Positions 43,447 through 51,426 of a stretch of DNA of 60,793 nt are shown piece by piece (within the stretch, counting starts at the first letter, position 1; the number at the start of each line of letters is the position of its first letter). Source of the stretch: JARICQ01 sp964527205 (GTDB lineage: Bacteria; Bacillota; Clostridia; Tissierellales; Tissierellaceae); the NCBI GenBank assembly GCA_964527205.1, contig CAZGQG010000009.1, forward strand, positions 1 to 60,793, in the 5' to 3' direction. The position numbers and the translations under genes are program-made. The notes below the pieces were generated by a model, which worked only from the letters and a program-made list of their open reading frames with translations, was not told where the DNA came from and ran no database searches.

Positions 43447-44091
43447 TTAAGAGATCTTACCACCAGTCTCTACTATGTCCTCATCATTGCCTAAAGCAGC
43501 TTCTATAGCGTGCTCTATAGCCTTTGTAATGTCCTCTAGGGACATGGAAGGGCTATTTGTTTTTTCTAGTACCTGGTCTGGAATAAAGGGCACATGGATA
43601 AAGCCACCTCTTATATGAGGGTAATCTTTTTCTATCATATATAAGAGCCCATACATTAAATGATTGCATACAAAGGTCCCTGCTGTGTTGGATACTGAGG
43701 CAGGTATGCCCTGATCCCTTATATTTTTCACCATGGCCTTTATTGGCAGTTTTGTAAAATATGCATTTTCTCCATCTTCAAATATTTTCTCATCTATAGG
43801 CTGATTGCCTTCATTGTCCTCTATTCTAGCATCATCAAGATTAATAGCAAGTCTTTCAATAGATATATCATATCTGCCTCCTGCCTGACCTAGGCATAGG
43901 ACTATGTCTGGTTTTTCTTTCTCTATGGCCTCTTTTAAGACCTGGATAGACCTATGAAAAACCGTAGGCACTTCCAGCTTGCTAATCCTAGCTCCTGGGA
44001 TCCTGTCCTTTAACTTTTCCATAGCCAGGAAGGCTGGGTTAATCGCTTCTCTCCCAAAGGGATCAAAGCCCGTTACTAATACTTTCATCAT
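43447..44091 (-). CDS. pcp: Pyroglutamyl-peptidase I
   Basis: This 214-residue cysteine peptidase removes N-terminal pyroglutamate from peptides. The catalytic triad is Glu79, Cys142 (in TAGTFVCNHLMYG) and His166 (in FIHVPFIP). The N-terminal VTGFDPFG is the family start. A pair of ATG codons begins the gene; the first is used here. The cytoplasmic enzyme complements the oligopeptidase at the left of the window in peptide use, though they are not linked. Confidence 0.95.
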   Translation of the reverse strand: MMKVLVTGFDPFGREAINPAFLAMEKLKDRIPGARISKLEVPTVFHRSIQVLKEAIEKEKPDIVLCLGQAGGRYDISIERLAINLDDARIEDNEGNQPIDEKIFEDGENAYFTKLPIKAMVKNIRDQGIPASVSNTAGTFVCNHLMYGLLYMIEKDYPHIRGGFIHVPFIPDQVLEKTNSPSMSLEDITKAIEHAIEAALGNDEDIVETGGKIS

Positions 44092-44339
44092 CTAATTCCC
44101 CTTTCTGTAAGTTTTATTAAATCAATTCTATCACATTTAATAAATTTATTTCTACCCATACAAACAGCTTATATTATTCAAGTCTGGGAGCTGCTTATAA
44201 ATAACTCTAATACTATATTACAGAAAAATATTCCTGTCATCCTGGAAGTAAGAAGTATTCCTGTCATCTTATCTATTGTTTGATAAAATATAAAAGTGGT
44301 ATATATATTATTAGACTTTATATAAGGAGGAGGAGTTTT

Positions 44340-45092
44340 TTGAATACAACTATTGAAAATCAACTTAGACATAGGACCATTAGACAATTTAAGGATAAGG
44401 AGATCTCTAAGGATACCTTAGACACCCTATTACAAGTTGCAAATAGGACTGCATCCAGTGTAGCCATGCAGCACTACAGTATAATAAGGGTTACAGACCC
44501 TGAGAAAAGGGCAGCCATAGCCAAGGTATGTAAGCAGGATTATGTAAAGGATACACCGGAATTTCTTTTGTTTGTAGTAGATGCCTATAGAAATGCTCAG
44601 ATTTCCCAGGAAATGGGAGAGGACCTTGCTGCCAAAGGAGATATGGATAGGTTCTTCCAGGGATGGACAGACGGAAGCCTGGCAGCTCAAAATATGTATG
44701 TGGCCATAGAGTCCCTAGACATGGGAGCCGTTTATTTTGGCAGTGTTTTAAATGATCCTGCTGAAATAATAAAAATCCTAGATCTTCCAGAACTAACCTT
44801 TCCTATAGTAGGCCTAGGTTTTGGCTATCCAGACCAGGATCCTGCCCTAAAGCCTAGAATGGACTTGTCTCTTAAGGTCTTTGAAAACAAATATGAGATT
44901 CAAGAAGACTACTTAGGGTCTATAGAAGACTATGACAAGGAAATGCAAACTTACTATGATCTAAGAGATACAAGTAAACCTCTTGATTCTTTTAGCAAGC
45001 AGGTAGTAGGAAATCTAAAGAACCCTATGGAAAAAAGAACTAAGATAATGAATGTAATAAGAGACCAGGGCTTTGATTTTAAATTAGACTAA
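44340..45092 (+). CDS. NfsA-type NAD(P)H nitroreductase
   Basis: This 250-residue FMN protein reduces nitro compounds, quinones or similar acceptors with NADPH. Features of the group are LRHRTIRQFKDKEI at residues 7-20, the FMN contacts TASSVAMQHYSI near residue 37, and GLGFGYPDQDPALKPR near residue 158. I start at TTG 44340, seven bases after GGAGGAG; an ATG at 44280 would add 20 residues that do not resemble the family. Its natural acceptor is unknown. Confidence 0.9.
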   Translation: MNTTIENQLRHRTIRQFKDKEISKDTLDTLLQVANRTASSVAMQHYSIIRVTDPEKRAAIAKVCKQDYVKDTPEFLLFVVDAYRNAQISQEMGEDLAAKGDMDRFFQGWTDGSLAAQNMYVAIESLDMGAVYFGSVLNDPAEIIKILDLPELTFPIVGLGFGYPDQDPALKPRMDLSLKVFENKYEIQEDYLGSIEDYDKEMQTYYDLRDTSKPLDSFSKQVVGNLKNPMEKRTKIMNVIRDQGFDFKLD

Positions 45093-45098
45093 ATTAGA

Positions 45099-45137
45099 AA
45101 AAGCTCTTGAGAGAGTGATACCCCTCAAGAGCTTTTA
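45099..45137. terminator. Bidirectional terminator
   Basis: AAAAGCTCTTGAG (45099-45111) pairs with its complement (45124-45136) around 12 bases and is followed by T-rich DNA between convergent genes. Confidence 0.85.
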
Positions 45138-45140
45138 TTT

Positions 45141-45701
45141 TTATTCCATTCTTTCCCATTTCATTTCCTTACCATCCCCATCATACTTCTTTCTCTTGGC
45201 ACTTATCTCATCTATAGGAACCCTATAAACATTGGTCCTACCCAGGCCAGCATTAATAGCCACTTCAAAGTATTCCATCTTGCTAGGAGTATATTTTTCA
45301 CAGATCATCCTCATGGCCTTAATCTTTTCGTCCCTATCTTCTATTAGCTCTGCCTTTCCCCTTACCAGGGTAGATTCAAACTCTGTGGTAAAGACACTGC
45401 TAATAAAAGTCACCGCCTTGGAACTATCCCTTGCCATCTCATCAAGCTCATCCTTGGTAAAATTCTCAGGAATTTTAACTTCCCCTACAAAGGCAATGCT
45501 AAGGTTCGGATTTGCCTTAAGGGTTTCTACCTTTCTTCCTCCCTTGGCAGAATGAAAATATAGGTTCTCCCCATCCCTTACTATGGAAAGAGGTATACCA
45601 TAAGGCTCTTCTCCATCTATCATGGATGCAATACCATATCTAGCCTTATCAATTATTCCTAAACCATATTCCCTAGACATGCTTCTGTCTTTTCTTCTCA
45701 T
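45141..45701 (-). CDS. Pyridoxamine 5'-phosphate oxidase-like flavin protein, NimA type
   Basis: This 186-residue protein has the split-barrel flavin or heme binding fold. The N-terminal RYGIASMIDGEEPYGIPLS and LYFHSAKGGRKVE are typical of NimA-like members, some of which reduce nitroimidazoles. The first eight residues are basic; the Met at position 8 is another possible start. It converges on the nitroreductase gene, so both may serve detoxification, but no shared regulation is visible. Confidence 0.85.
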   Translation of the reverse strand: MRRKDRSMSREYGLGIIDKARYGIASMIDGEEPYGIPLSIVRDGENLYFHSAKGGRKVETLKANPNLSIAFVGEVKIPENFTKDELDEMARDSSKAVTFISSVFTTEFESTLVRGKAELIEDRDEKIKAMRMICEKYTPSKMEYFEVAINAGLGRTNVYRVPIDEISAKRKKYDGDGKEMKWERME

Positions 45702-45921
45702 ATTTAAACCTCCTATAAGCTAATCTTAATATCTCTTCTCTACTTAAATAAATTATACTATAAGGCCCTGTCTATTTCCATCCTTTCAAGCTCCTAGGCT
45801 CTTTCTTTATCCAATATACCCTCTAATGTGTTAAATCCCAGTAAATGGGTATAGTATGTTTAAGGCAGCAAAATGATAGATTATATAATTTATATGGTTA
45901 ATTTACGAAGGGGGATATAAA

Positions 45922-46938
45922 ATGGCAACTCAAGATTTAAAGAGAAGAGAACACGAAGCAGTTAGAAACAAGGTAGGTTTCTTTGACTTTGCCCACGATA
46001 TACTAGAAGTTACAGGCAAGGATTCGAGAGATTTTTTAGATTATATGTGTGTAAACGTAATAAGTGAAATGGAGCCAATGTCAGCTTCCTATACTACAAT
46101 CCTAGATAAGGATGCTAATGCTCTTGATGACGTAATAGTATTTTATCATGGAGATGACAGGTATTGGGTTACTACACTGTTTTTAGATCAACTTAAGCCT
46201 TGGTTTGAAAAGCATGTGGAAGATAGGGATGTAGAATTTAAGGATATCACAAAAGAAACTGCCCTATATTCTGTACAGGGACCTAATTCAAAGGCTACCC
46301 TAAATGATCTACTAAAGGACAATGTAGATGATCTAGGATACTTTGAATTTAAAAACACTAAACTGGATGATATAGATATTATGGTATCTAGAACAGGATT
46401 TACAGGAGAATTAGGCTATGAGCTTTATTTCCATCCAAAATATACAGACAAGATTATAGAAGGATTAAAGGAAAAGGGTAAGGCCTATGATATTATGGAG
46501 ATCACTACAGATGTAACACTTACAAGTTTACCAACAGAAAAAGGTTATATCACAGTAGATGACTTCGAAGGTGCCAATCCTATAGAACTTGATCTTGAAT
46601 GGTCAGTAGATTGTGAAAAGGACTTTATTGGAAAAGACAAGCTATGTGTTCTAAAGGAAGAAGGACCAGAGAGAAAGCTAGTAGGTTTCTCTATAGAAGG
46701 CAAGGAAGATGATATAGAATTAGGCAACAAGGTTTTATTTGAAGGAGAAGAAATAGGTGAGGTAACTAGTTTCACCTATGGTTATACAGTTGAAAAGTAT
46801 ATTGGATATGTACTAATTGATAGCAAATATGCTGACGATGGTACTAAGATAAAGATAGACAATGGTAAGAAGGAAATAGATGCAACTATAGAAAGTAAAA
46901 TCTTCTATGATCTAAAGGGAGAAAGAGTAAGAGGATAG
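45922..46938 (+). CDS. GcvT-family folate-binding aminomethyltransferase-like protein
   Basis: This 338-residue protein has the three-part GcvT layout: FFDFAHDILEVTGKDSRDFL at the N-terminus, the folate-loop VSRTGFTGELGYELYF near residue 155 and a C-terminal barrel with FTYGYTVEKYIGYVLI. GcvT proper transfers the methylene group of glycine to tetrahydrofolate. The other glycine-cleavage genes are absent here, so it may be a demethylase-like paralogue acting on another methylated amine. The sequence is acidic. AAGGGGG precedes the ATG. Function stays open. Confidence 0.8.
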   Translation: MATQDLKRREHEAVRNKVGFFDFAHDILEVTGKDSRDFLDYMCVNVISEMEPMSASYTTILDKDANALDDVIVFYHGDDRYWVTTLFLDQLKPWFEKHVEDRDVEFKDITKETALYSVQGPNSKATLNDLLKDNVDDLGYFEFKNTKLDDIDIMVSRTGFTGELGYELYFHPKYTDKIIEGLKEKGKAYDIMEITTDVTLTSLPTEKGYITVDDFEGANPIELDLEWSVDCEKDFIGKDKLCVLKEEGPERKLVGFSIEGKEDDIELGNKVLFEGEEIGEVTSFTYGYTVEKYIGYVLIDSKYADDGTKIKIDNGKKEIDATIESKIFYDLKGERVRG

Positions 46939-46950
46939 TAAAAATTTAAG

Positions 46951-46983
46951 GTCTAATAGGGATATCCCTATTAGACTTTTTTT
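46951..46983 (+). terminator. Terminator after the GcvT-like gene
   Basis: A 13-bp perfect palindrome (GTCTAATAGGGAT with its complement) ends in seven T. Confidence 0.85.
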
Positions 46984-47017
46984 ATCTTTTCCATCCATAT
47001 TTCATCCTTATAAATTA

Positions 47018-47056
47018 TTGACAAGAACTTTTCTTTGTTATAAACTAGAGTTTATA
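47018..47056 (+). promoter_or_regulatory. MATE gene promoter with palindromic operator
   Basis: TTGACA (47018-47023) and TAAACT (47041-47046) have a 17-base spacer. TATAAACT-AG-AGTTTATA (47039-47056) is a perfect inverted repeat over the -10, suitable for a dimeric repressor of the TetR or MarR kind. No regulator gene is adjacent. Confidence 0.65.
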
Positions 47057-47113
47057 TGCTTAATTTGTTTTTTAATAAGCTTACATATATACATAAATTT
47101 TGGAGGTAAAAAT

Positions 47114-48523
47114 ATGTCAAAATTAAAAGAATTATTTACCCCTAAGGACCTTACAGAAGGTACACCTTGGAAAAGAATCGTAGGCTTTGCAATACCTATG
47201 TTAATCGGAAATATTGCCCAGCAATTTTACAATACTGCAGACTCAATTATAGTAGGAAGATATATAGGAGACAATGCCCTAGCAGCTGTAGGAAGTGCCT
47301 CCCCCATATTAAATCTTCTCTTAGTACTATTTGTAGGTATTTCAGTAGGGGCCAGTATAATGGTCTCCCAATACTTTGGAGCCAAGGACAGGGAAAAACT
47401 ATCCCATACCATTGGTATTTGTATCACCCTAACAGCCATAGCTTCCATTATCATTATGATACTTGGCCCCCTTGTAACCCGTCCCTTACTTAATCTACTT
47501 AACACTCCCGACTCTATTATAGATTGGAGTGCTGATTATTTAAATATTTTCTTTATGGGTATAGCAGGCTTTGCCTACTTTAATATCCTATCAGGAATTT
47601 TAAGAGGACTTGGAGATTCCATATCAGCTCTTTTTTTCCTACTGATTTCTACAGTATTAAATGTAGGGCTAGATATATTATTTGTTGCCAAGTTTAACAT
47701 GGGTGTTCCAGGAGTTGCCTTTGCAACTGTACTGGCCCAGGGTTTTTCTGCTATCCTAACTGTTATCAAACTTACTAAGAGCAAGGATAGTTTTGATCTT
47801 AGCTGGAAGATGTTAAAACCAAACAAGGAATATGCTTCTCAAATTATAAAACTAGGCCTACCATCAGGACTTACTCAGGCTATATTCTCCCTGGCCATGA
47901 TAATAGTGCAATCACTTACAAATAGCTTTGGTGAAATGGTAATAGCTGCCAACGTAATTATCATGCGTGTAGATGGATTTGCCATGATGCCTAACTTCTC
48001 CTTTGGAAGTGCTATGACTACATATGCAGGACAAAATATTGGAGCCAATAAAATGCACAGGGTAGATGAAGGTACCAAGCAGGGTACACTAATTTCTGTA
48101 GGAATATCTACCACTATCACAATCCTGCTCCTAGTATTTGGAAAGCATCTCATGGGTATCTTTACCAATACTCAGGAATTAGTTGATTTGAGTATGTATA
48201 TGATGAGAATACTTGCCTTTGGATATATAGCCATGGCTGTAACCCAAAGTCTTGCAGGAGTAATGAGAGGGGCAGGAGACACCATGACCCCTATGTGGAT
48301 CTCACTTTTCACAACTGTTGTAGTAAGGGTTCCAATTGCTTATGGAATTGCTTACTTTACTAGAAGTCCACAGTACCCAACAGGTAGACCAGAGTCAATC
48401 TTCATATCCCTATTACTATCTTGGACCATAGGAGCCATAACCACTACTATATTCTTTAGAAGAGGTAACTGGCGTAAGAAAGGTCTAGTAAATATACAGG
48501 AAGAAAAATTAAGACAAGAATAA
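47114..48523 (+). CDS. MATE-family multidrug/cation efflux transporter
   Basis: This 469-residue protein has 12 membrane helices and MATE features: PMLIGNIAQQFYNTADSII near residue 22, and a repeated half with GLPSGLTQAIFS near 250. It exports drugs or metabolites in exchange for Na+ or H+. I start at ATG 47114 behind TGGAGG; a longer frame would begin at the promoter's own -35 box. A palindromic operator over the promoter suggests inducible expression. Substrates are unknown. Confidence 0.93.
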   Translation: MSKLKELFTPKDLTEGTPWKRIVGFAIPMLIGNIAQQFYNTADSIIVGRYIGDNALAAVGSASPILNLLLVLFVGISVGASIMVSQYFGAKDREKLSHTIGICITLTAIASIIIMILGPLVTRPLLNLLNTPDSIIDWSADYLNIFFMGIAGFAYFNILSGILRGLGDSISALFFLLISTVLNVGLDILFVAKFNMGVPGVAFATVLAQGFSAILTVIKLTKSKDSFDLSWKMLKPNKEYASQIIKLGLPSGLTQAIFSLAMIIVQSLTNSFGEMVIAANVIIMRVDGFAMMPNFSFGSAMTTYAGQNIGANKMHRVDEGTKQGTLISVGISTTITILLLVFGKHLMGIFTNTQELVDLSMYMMRILAFGYIAMAVTQSLAGVMRGAGDTMTPMWISLFTTVVVRVPIAYGIAYFTRSPQYPTGRPESIFISLLLSWTIGAITTTIFFRRGNWRKKGLVNIQEEKLRQE

Positions 48524-48530
48524 TAATAAG

Positions 48531-48584
48531 AGAGCTCCAAGTCATCAGTCTAATTAAGAAAATTAGTCTAGGACTTGGAGCTCT
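48531..48584 (+). terminator. Stem-loop after the MATE gene
   Basis: A 13-bp stem (48531-48543 with 48572-48584) holds an inner stem CTAATT/AATTAG. There is no T-run after it, so it may work as a transcript end only weakly. Confidence 0.5.
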
Positions 48585-48672
48585 TCCACTTTATAAATCC
48601 AGCTAAATAATGCTATAATAGGAATAGAAGAAATATAGTTTTTACCCATATATAAAAGAAGGAGGTAAGAAT

Positions 48673-48978
48673 TTGAAGAATAGTTTTTTAGTAACCTTAC
48701 TTATTATACTGATCAGTAGTGGAGTATTCACTTTTTTATTAAATTACCTATATAGGGAGAAGCCTGAACTCTTTGCTTTTATCCAGAAGATACCCAAGGG
48801 CCTTAGGGGCAAGTGGTTTGTCAGGACCATAGTACTCTTTCTCATAATGTTCACTGTTTCAGTCTTGGTTGTAATGGCTGGGCTAAACGACACCCTAGGT
48901 TCCATAATAATAGGATTTTTCATATCCTTTACAGATTTGATCTTTATAAGGTCTAAAATTATAGATGAAGAGCTCTAG
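48673..48978 (+). CDS. Small membrane protein of unknown function
   Basis: This 101-residue protein starts with TTG behind AGGAGGT. Three hydrophobic segments are seen at about residues 4-24, 52-69 and 72-92, with a basic loop (KIPKGLRGKW) between the first two. I do not recognise the family. It stands alone between the MATE pump and the sigma factor operon and has its own terminator. No function is proposed. Confidence 0.7.
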   Translation: MKNSFLVTLLIILISSGVFTFLLNYLYREKPELFAFIQKIPKGLRGKWFVRTIVLFLIMFTVSVLVVMAGLNDTLGSIIIGFFISFTDLIFIRSKIIDEEL

Positions 48979-48985
48979 GATTAAG

Positions 48986-49016
48986 CCGCTGATAAGAAAT
49001 CTTATCAGCGGTTTTT
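48986..49016 (+). terminator. Terminator before the sigma factor operon
   Basis: CCGCTGATAAG, AAAT and the complement form a perfect 11-bp hairpin followed by five T. Confidence 0.88.
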
Positions 49017-49088
49017 AAATTTAAAGAAGATTTTTGCAGTAGTTTTATTTTTCTTTACGTTATAGTTAGTGATGGAAGGAGGGGAGAA

Positions 49089-49652
49089 ATGAACAATGAG
49101 TCTAGTTTGATCCAAAAGGCTAAGAGAGGAGATAAGGACTCCTTTGAAGAACTAGTGAATTTATATAAAAATTATGTATTTGCAATTATATTAAACTTTA
49201 TAAAGGACCATAGAGAAGTAGAAAATGTGGCTCAGGAAGTGTTTTTACAGATTTATATCTCCCTTCCAGAATATGAATCTGATAATTTCAAGGCCTGGGT
49301 TAGCAGAATAACATCAAACAAAGCAATAGATTGGATTAGAAAGAAAAAGAGCAGTTTTAAGGAAGAGACAATGGAAAATAGCGACTACTTGTTAGATCTT
49401 GTAAATATGGAAAAGGAAAAAACACCAGAAGATATTTTAATTCAGAAAGAAAAATCAAAAGAGATCCATGAAATCTGTGAGTCTATATCACCAATATACA
49501 GGGATGTAATTATAAAATTTTATTTAGAGGGAAAATCCTATAAAGAAATAGCCCAAGAGGAAAATCTAGCAGTTAAAACCATAGCTTCAAGACTTTATAG
49601 GGGAAGAAATATGCTAAAGGAGAAATGGGGGGAAAGAGATGAAACATTATGA
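49089..49652 (+). CDS. ECF-type RNA polymerase sigma factor
   Basis: This 187-residue sigma-70 family protein has region 2 (EELVNLYKNYVFAIIL through VFLQIY and SNKAIDWIRKKK) and region 4 (YRDVIIKFYLEGKSYKEIAQEE, a helix-turn-helix). Regions 1 and 3 are missing, as in extracytoplasmic-function sigma factors. The next gene overlaps it by 14 bases and encodes an anti-sigma factor, so the pair likely responds to an envelope signal. Its target promoters are not known. GGAGGGG precedes the ATG. Confidence 0.93.
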   Translation: MNNESSLIQKAKRGDKDSFEELVNLYKNYVFAIILNFIKDHREVENVAQEVFLQIYISLPEYESDNFKAWVSRITSNKAIDWIRKKKSSFKEETMENSDYLLDLVNMEKEKTPEDILIQKEKSKEIHEICESISPIYRDVIIKFYLEGKSYKEIAQEENLAVKTIASRLYRGRNMLKEKWGERDETL

Positions 49653-50130
49653 TTATCTAGAGTGGGTCCTATATAAAAAGGATTTATTAGATAAAAAAAA
49701 TCACAATAAAATGGAAGAACATCTTTTTCACTGTGATAGCTGCATGGAGACCTTTATATCCTTAATAGATGAAGAGGAAATAGAAAATGCTAAGTCTCTC
49801 ATTCCAGAAGATTTCAACCAAAAGCTAATGAATAAAATAGAAAATCTGACACCTATAAAACAAGTTAGGAAAAAACAAGATAAGTTTCCTAAGGATTTTT
49901 TCCTCTACTATACAGCAACAGCAGCAGTGGCAATAATACTAACAGCATCTGGTGTTTTTAATAGCATTGTTGATAATCTACCTGGGACTATAAATATAGA
50001 CCAGTCTAAATTAGATACTAGTAAAATATATAGTTTTACAGAAAAGATAAGTCAAGAAACATCAAATTTCATATACAATTTTAGTTTTATAAAAGATGAG
50101 GAGGCAAAGGAATATGAACAGAAAGAGTAA
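49639..50130 (+). CDS. Zinc-binding (ZAS) membrane anti-sigma factor
   Basis: This 163-residue protein has His28-x3-Cys32-x2-Cys35, the zinc anti-sigma pattern, in its N-terminal cytoplasmic part. One membrane helix lies at about residues 92-108 (YTATAAVAIILTASGVF), and about 50 residues follow outside. It should hold the upstream sigma factor inactive until an envelope signal arrives. The start overlaps the sigma gene, and the end overlaps the next gene by 17 bases. Confidence 0.88.
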   Translation: MKHYDYLEWVLYKKDLLDKKNHNKMEEHLFHCDSCMETFISLIDEEEIENAKSLIPEDFNQKLMNKIENLTPIKQVRKKQDKFPKDFFLYYTATAAVAIILTASGVFNSIVDNLPGTINIDQSKLDTSKIYSFTEKISQETSNFIYNFSFIKDEEAKEYEQKE

Positions 50131-50902
50131 ATTTATAACATTTTTATTGTCATTTCTACCAGGCATGTCACATTTCTATTTGGGGCTATTTGAAAGAGGA
50201 TTGATTTTCCTATTTCTATTTGCAGGAGTTTCACTAGGTTCTATCTTTATGTGGCAATTCACCTATTGGGGTGGTTTCGTCCCCTTAGGATTAGGAGGAG
50301 GAGCTCTTATATGGCTAATCGCCTTACTAGATGCTTTTGCTAATATTAATAGTATAAAAGAACAAACTGATATTGATGATATAGAAAAGGAGTTATATAT
50401 GGAAAAAACTAGAGAAAACAATAAAAGAATAACAACCCTTGCCCTATCAATTATTCCAGGAGCTGGGCATATGTATTTAGGATATCAAATGAAAGGCTTT
50501 TTATTTATGGGAGGATTTTTCTTTACAATATTTTTTATGGGCTGGCTAAACCTTAGCATGCTAGTCTTTATATTACCTCTTATATGGTTTTATTCCTTCT
50601 TTGACGCCTACCATACTTTAAATGGCAAAGAAGTAGAAGATATGGATATAGAAAATATCTTAGGGAAGATAAAACACAAATATATAGGAATCGGATTAAT
50701 CTTAATGGGAATTATTGTTATATTCCAAAATATGATCTTTCCTATAATTCAAAAATACTTTATATATGAAGTTAAAACCTATGCTCAAACTACAATAGTA
50801 TCTCTAATATTTATTATTGGTGGTATAAAAATGTTGAAGAAGAAAAAACTAGTAGATGAAGATATGGATCTAGTAAAGGAGGATATAGAAGATGAAGAAT
50901 AA
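50114..50902 (+). CDS. Membrane protein with duplicated TM2-like units
   Basis: This 262-residue protein has two similar units. The first reads FLPGMSHFYLGLFERG near residue 12 and the second IIPGAGHMYLGYQMKG near residue 115, a PGxxHxYLG pattern like TM2-domain proteins. About six to seven membrane helices are visible, and the C-terminus is acidic. The ATG at 50114 is chosen, nine bases behind GAGGAGG; a frame from 50096 is longer. It is the third gene of the sigma factor operon, so it may act in envelope stress. Role unknown. Confidence 0.78.
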   Translation: MNRKSKFITFLLSFLPGMSHFYLGLFERGLIFLFLFAGVSLGSIFMWQFTYWGGFVPLGLGGGALIWLIALLDAFANINSIKEQTDIDDIEKELYMEKTRENNKRITTLALSIIPGAGHMYLGYQMKGFLFMGGFFFTIFFMGWLNLSMLVFILPLIWFYSFFDAYHTLNGKEVEDMDIENILGKIKHKYIGIGLILMGIIVIFQNMIFPIIQKYFIYEVKTYAQTTIVSLIFIIGGIKMLKKKKLVDEDMDLVKEDIEDEE

Positions 50903-51230
50903 AAGAGTGGGCACTATATCCATGGGTATTGTCTTAATATTCTTTGGTGTACTAATGTTTGTTTCCCAAGTAAGTGGTTTCTCTGCTGTAGAAATCTTTA
51001 TTAAATTTTGGCCGGGAATATTAATAATCTTAGGCCTTGAAATCCTTTATTATGTCTACACAAATAAAAGTGAAGAAACAAGGATAAAGTATGACGGCTT
51101 TTCCATATTCATAGTTAGTATTGTATTAATACTCAATATCTTTGTATATGGGCTAATGGAAACAGGTATAATGGATTTAATTAAATTAAAGGTCTCCCAG
51201 GAGATTTATTATGAAAGATATATTAGATAA
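50892..51230 (+). CDS. LiaI/LiaF-type small membrane protein
   Basis: This 112-residue protein has the pattern of LiaI/LiaF-like transmembrane domains: GTISMGIVLIFFGVLMFV at residues 7-24, FWPGILIILGLEILYYVY at about 39-56, and a third helix near the C-terminus. Such proteins sense or answer envelope stress in Bacillota. It overlaps the TM2-like gene by 11 bases and ends the four-gene operon. No terminator with a T-run is clear directly after it. Confidence 0.75.
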   Translation: MKNKRVGTISMGIVLIFFGVLMFVSQVSGFSAVEIFIKFWPGILIILGLEILYYVYTNKSEETRIKYDGFSIFIVSIVLILNIFVYGLMETGIMDLIKLKVSQEIYYERYIR

Positions 51231-51376
51231 GAAAACACAACGAAAAATTCTCTCATTAAAAAGATATTAAATAATATTTTTACTTATGATACATACTAAA
51301 TAAGGATGAATACATGGGTAAATTATTATTTTTCTCAAGCTTTACATTAGTGAAATAGTTTAATAGAGCCAAGTAA

Positions 51377-51420
51377 AAAAACCTTGTTTATCTTATATAG
51401 AAGATAAGCAAGGTTTTTCT
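51377..51420. terminator. Terminator of the symporter gene
   Basis: A 17-bp stem with one mismatch (51377-51393 with 51401-51417) is flanked by A- and T-runs. It ends the minus-strand symporter gene and can catch read-through from the plus strand. Confidence 0.8.
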
Positions 51421-51426
51421 TTTAAT

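Noticed and set aside
47018..47113. 32-residue N-terminal extension of the MATE protein
   Set aside because: Its start codon is the -35 box TTGACA and the sequence covers the promoter and operator.
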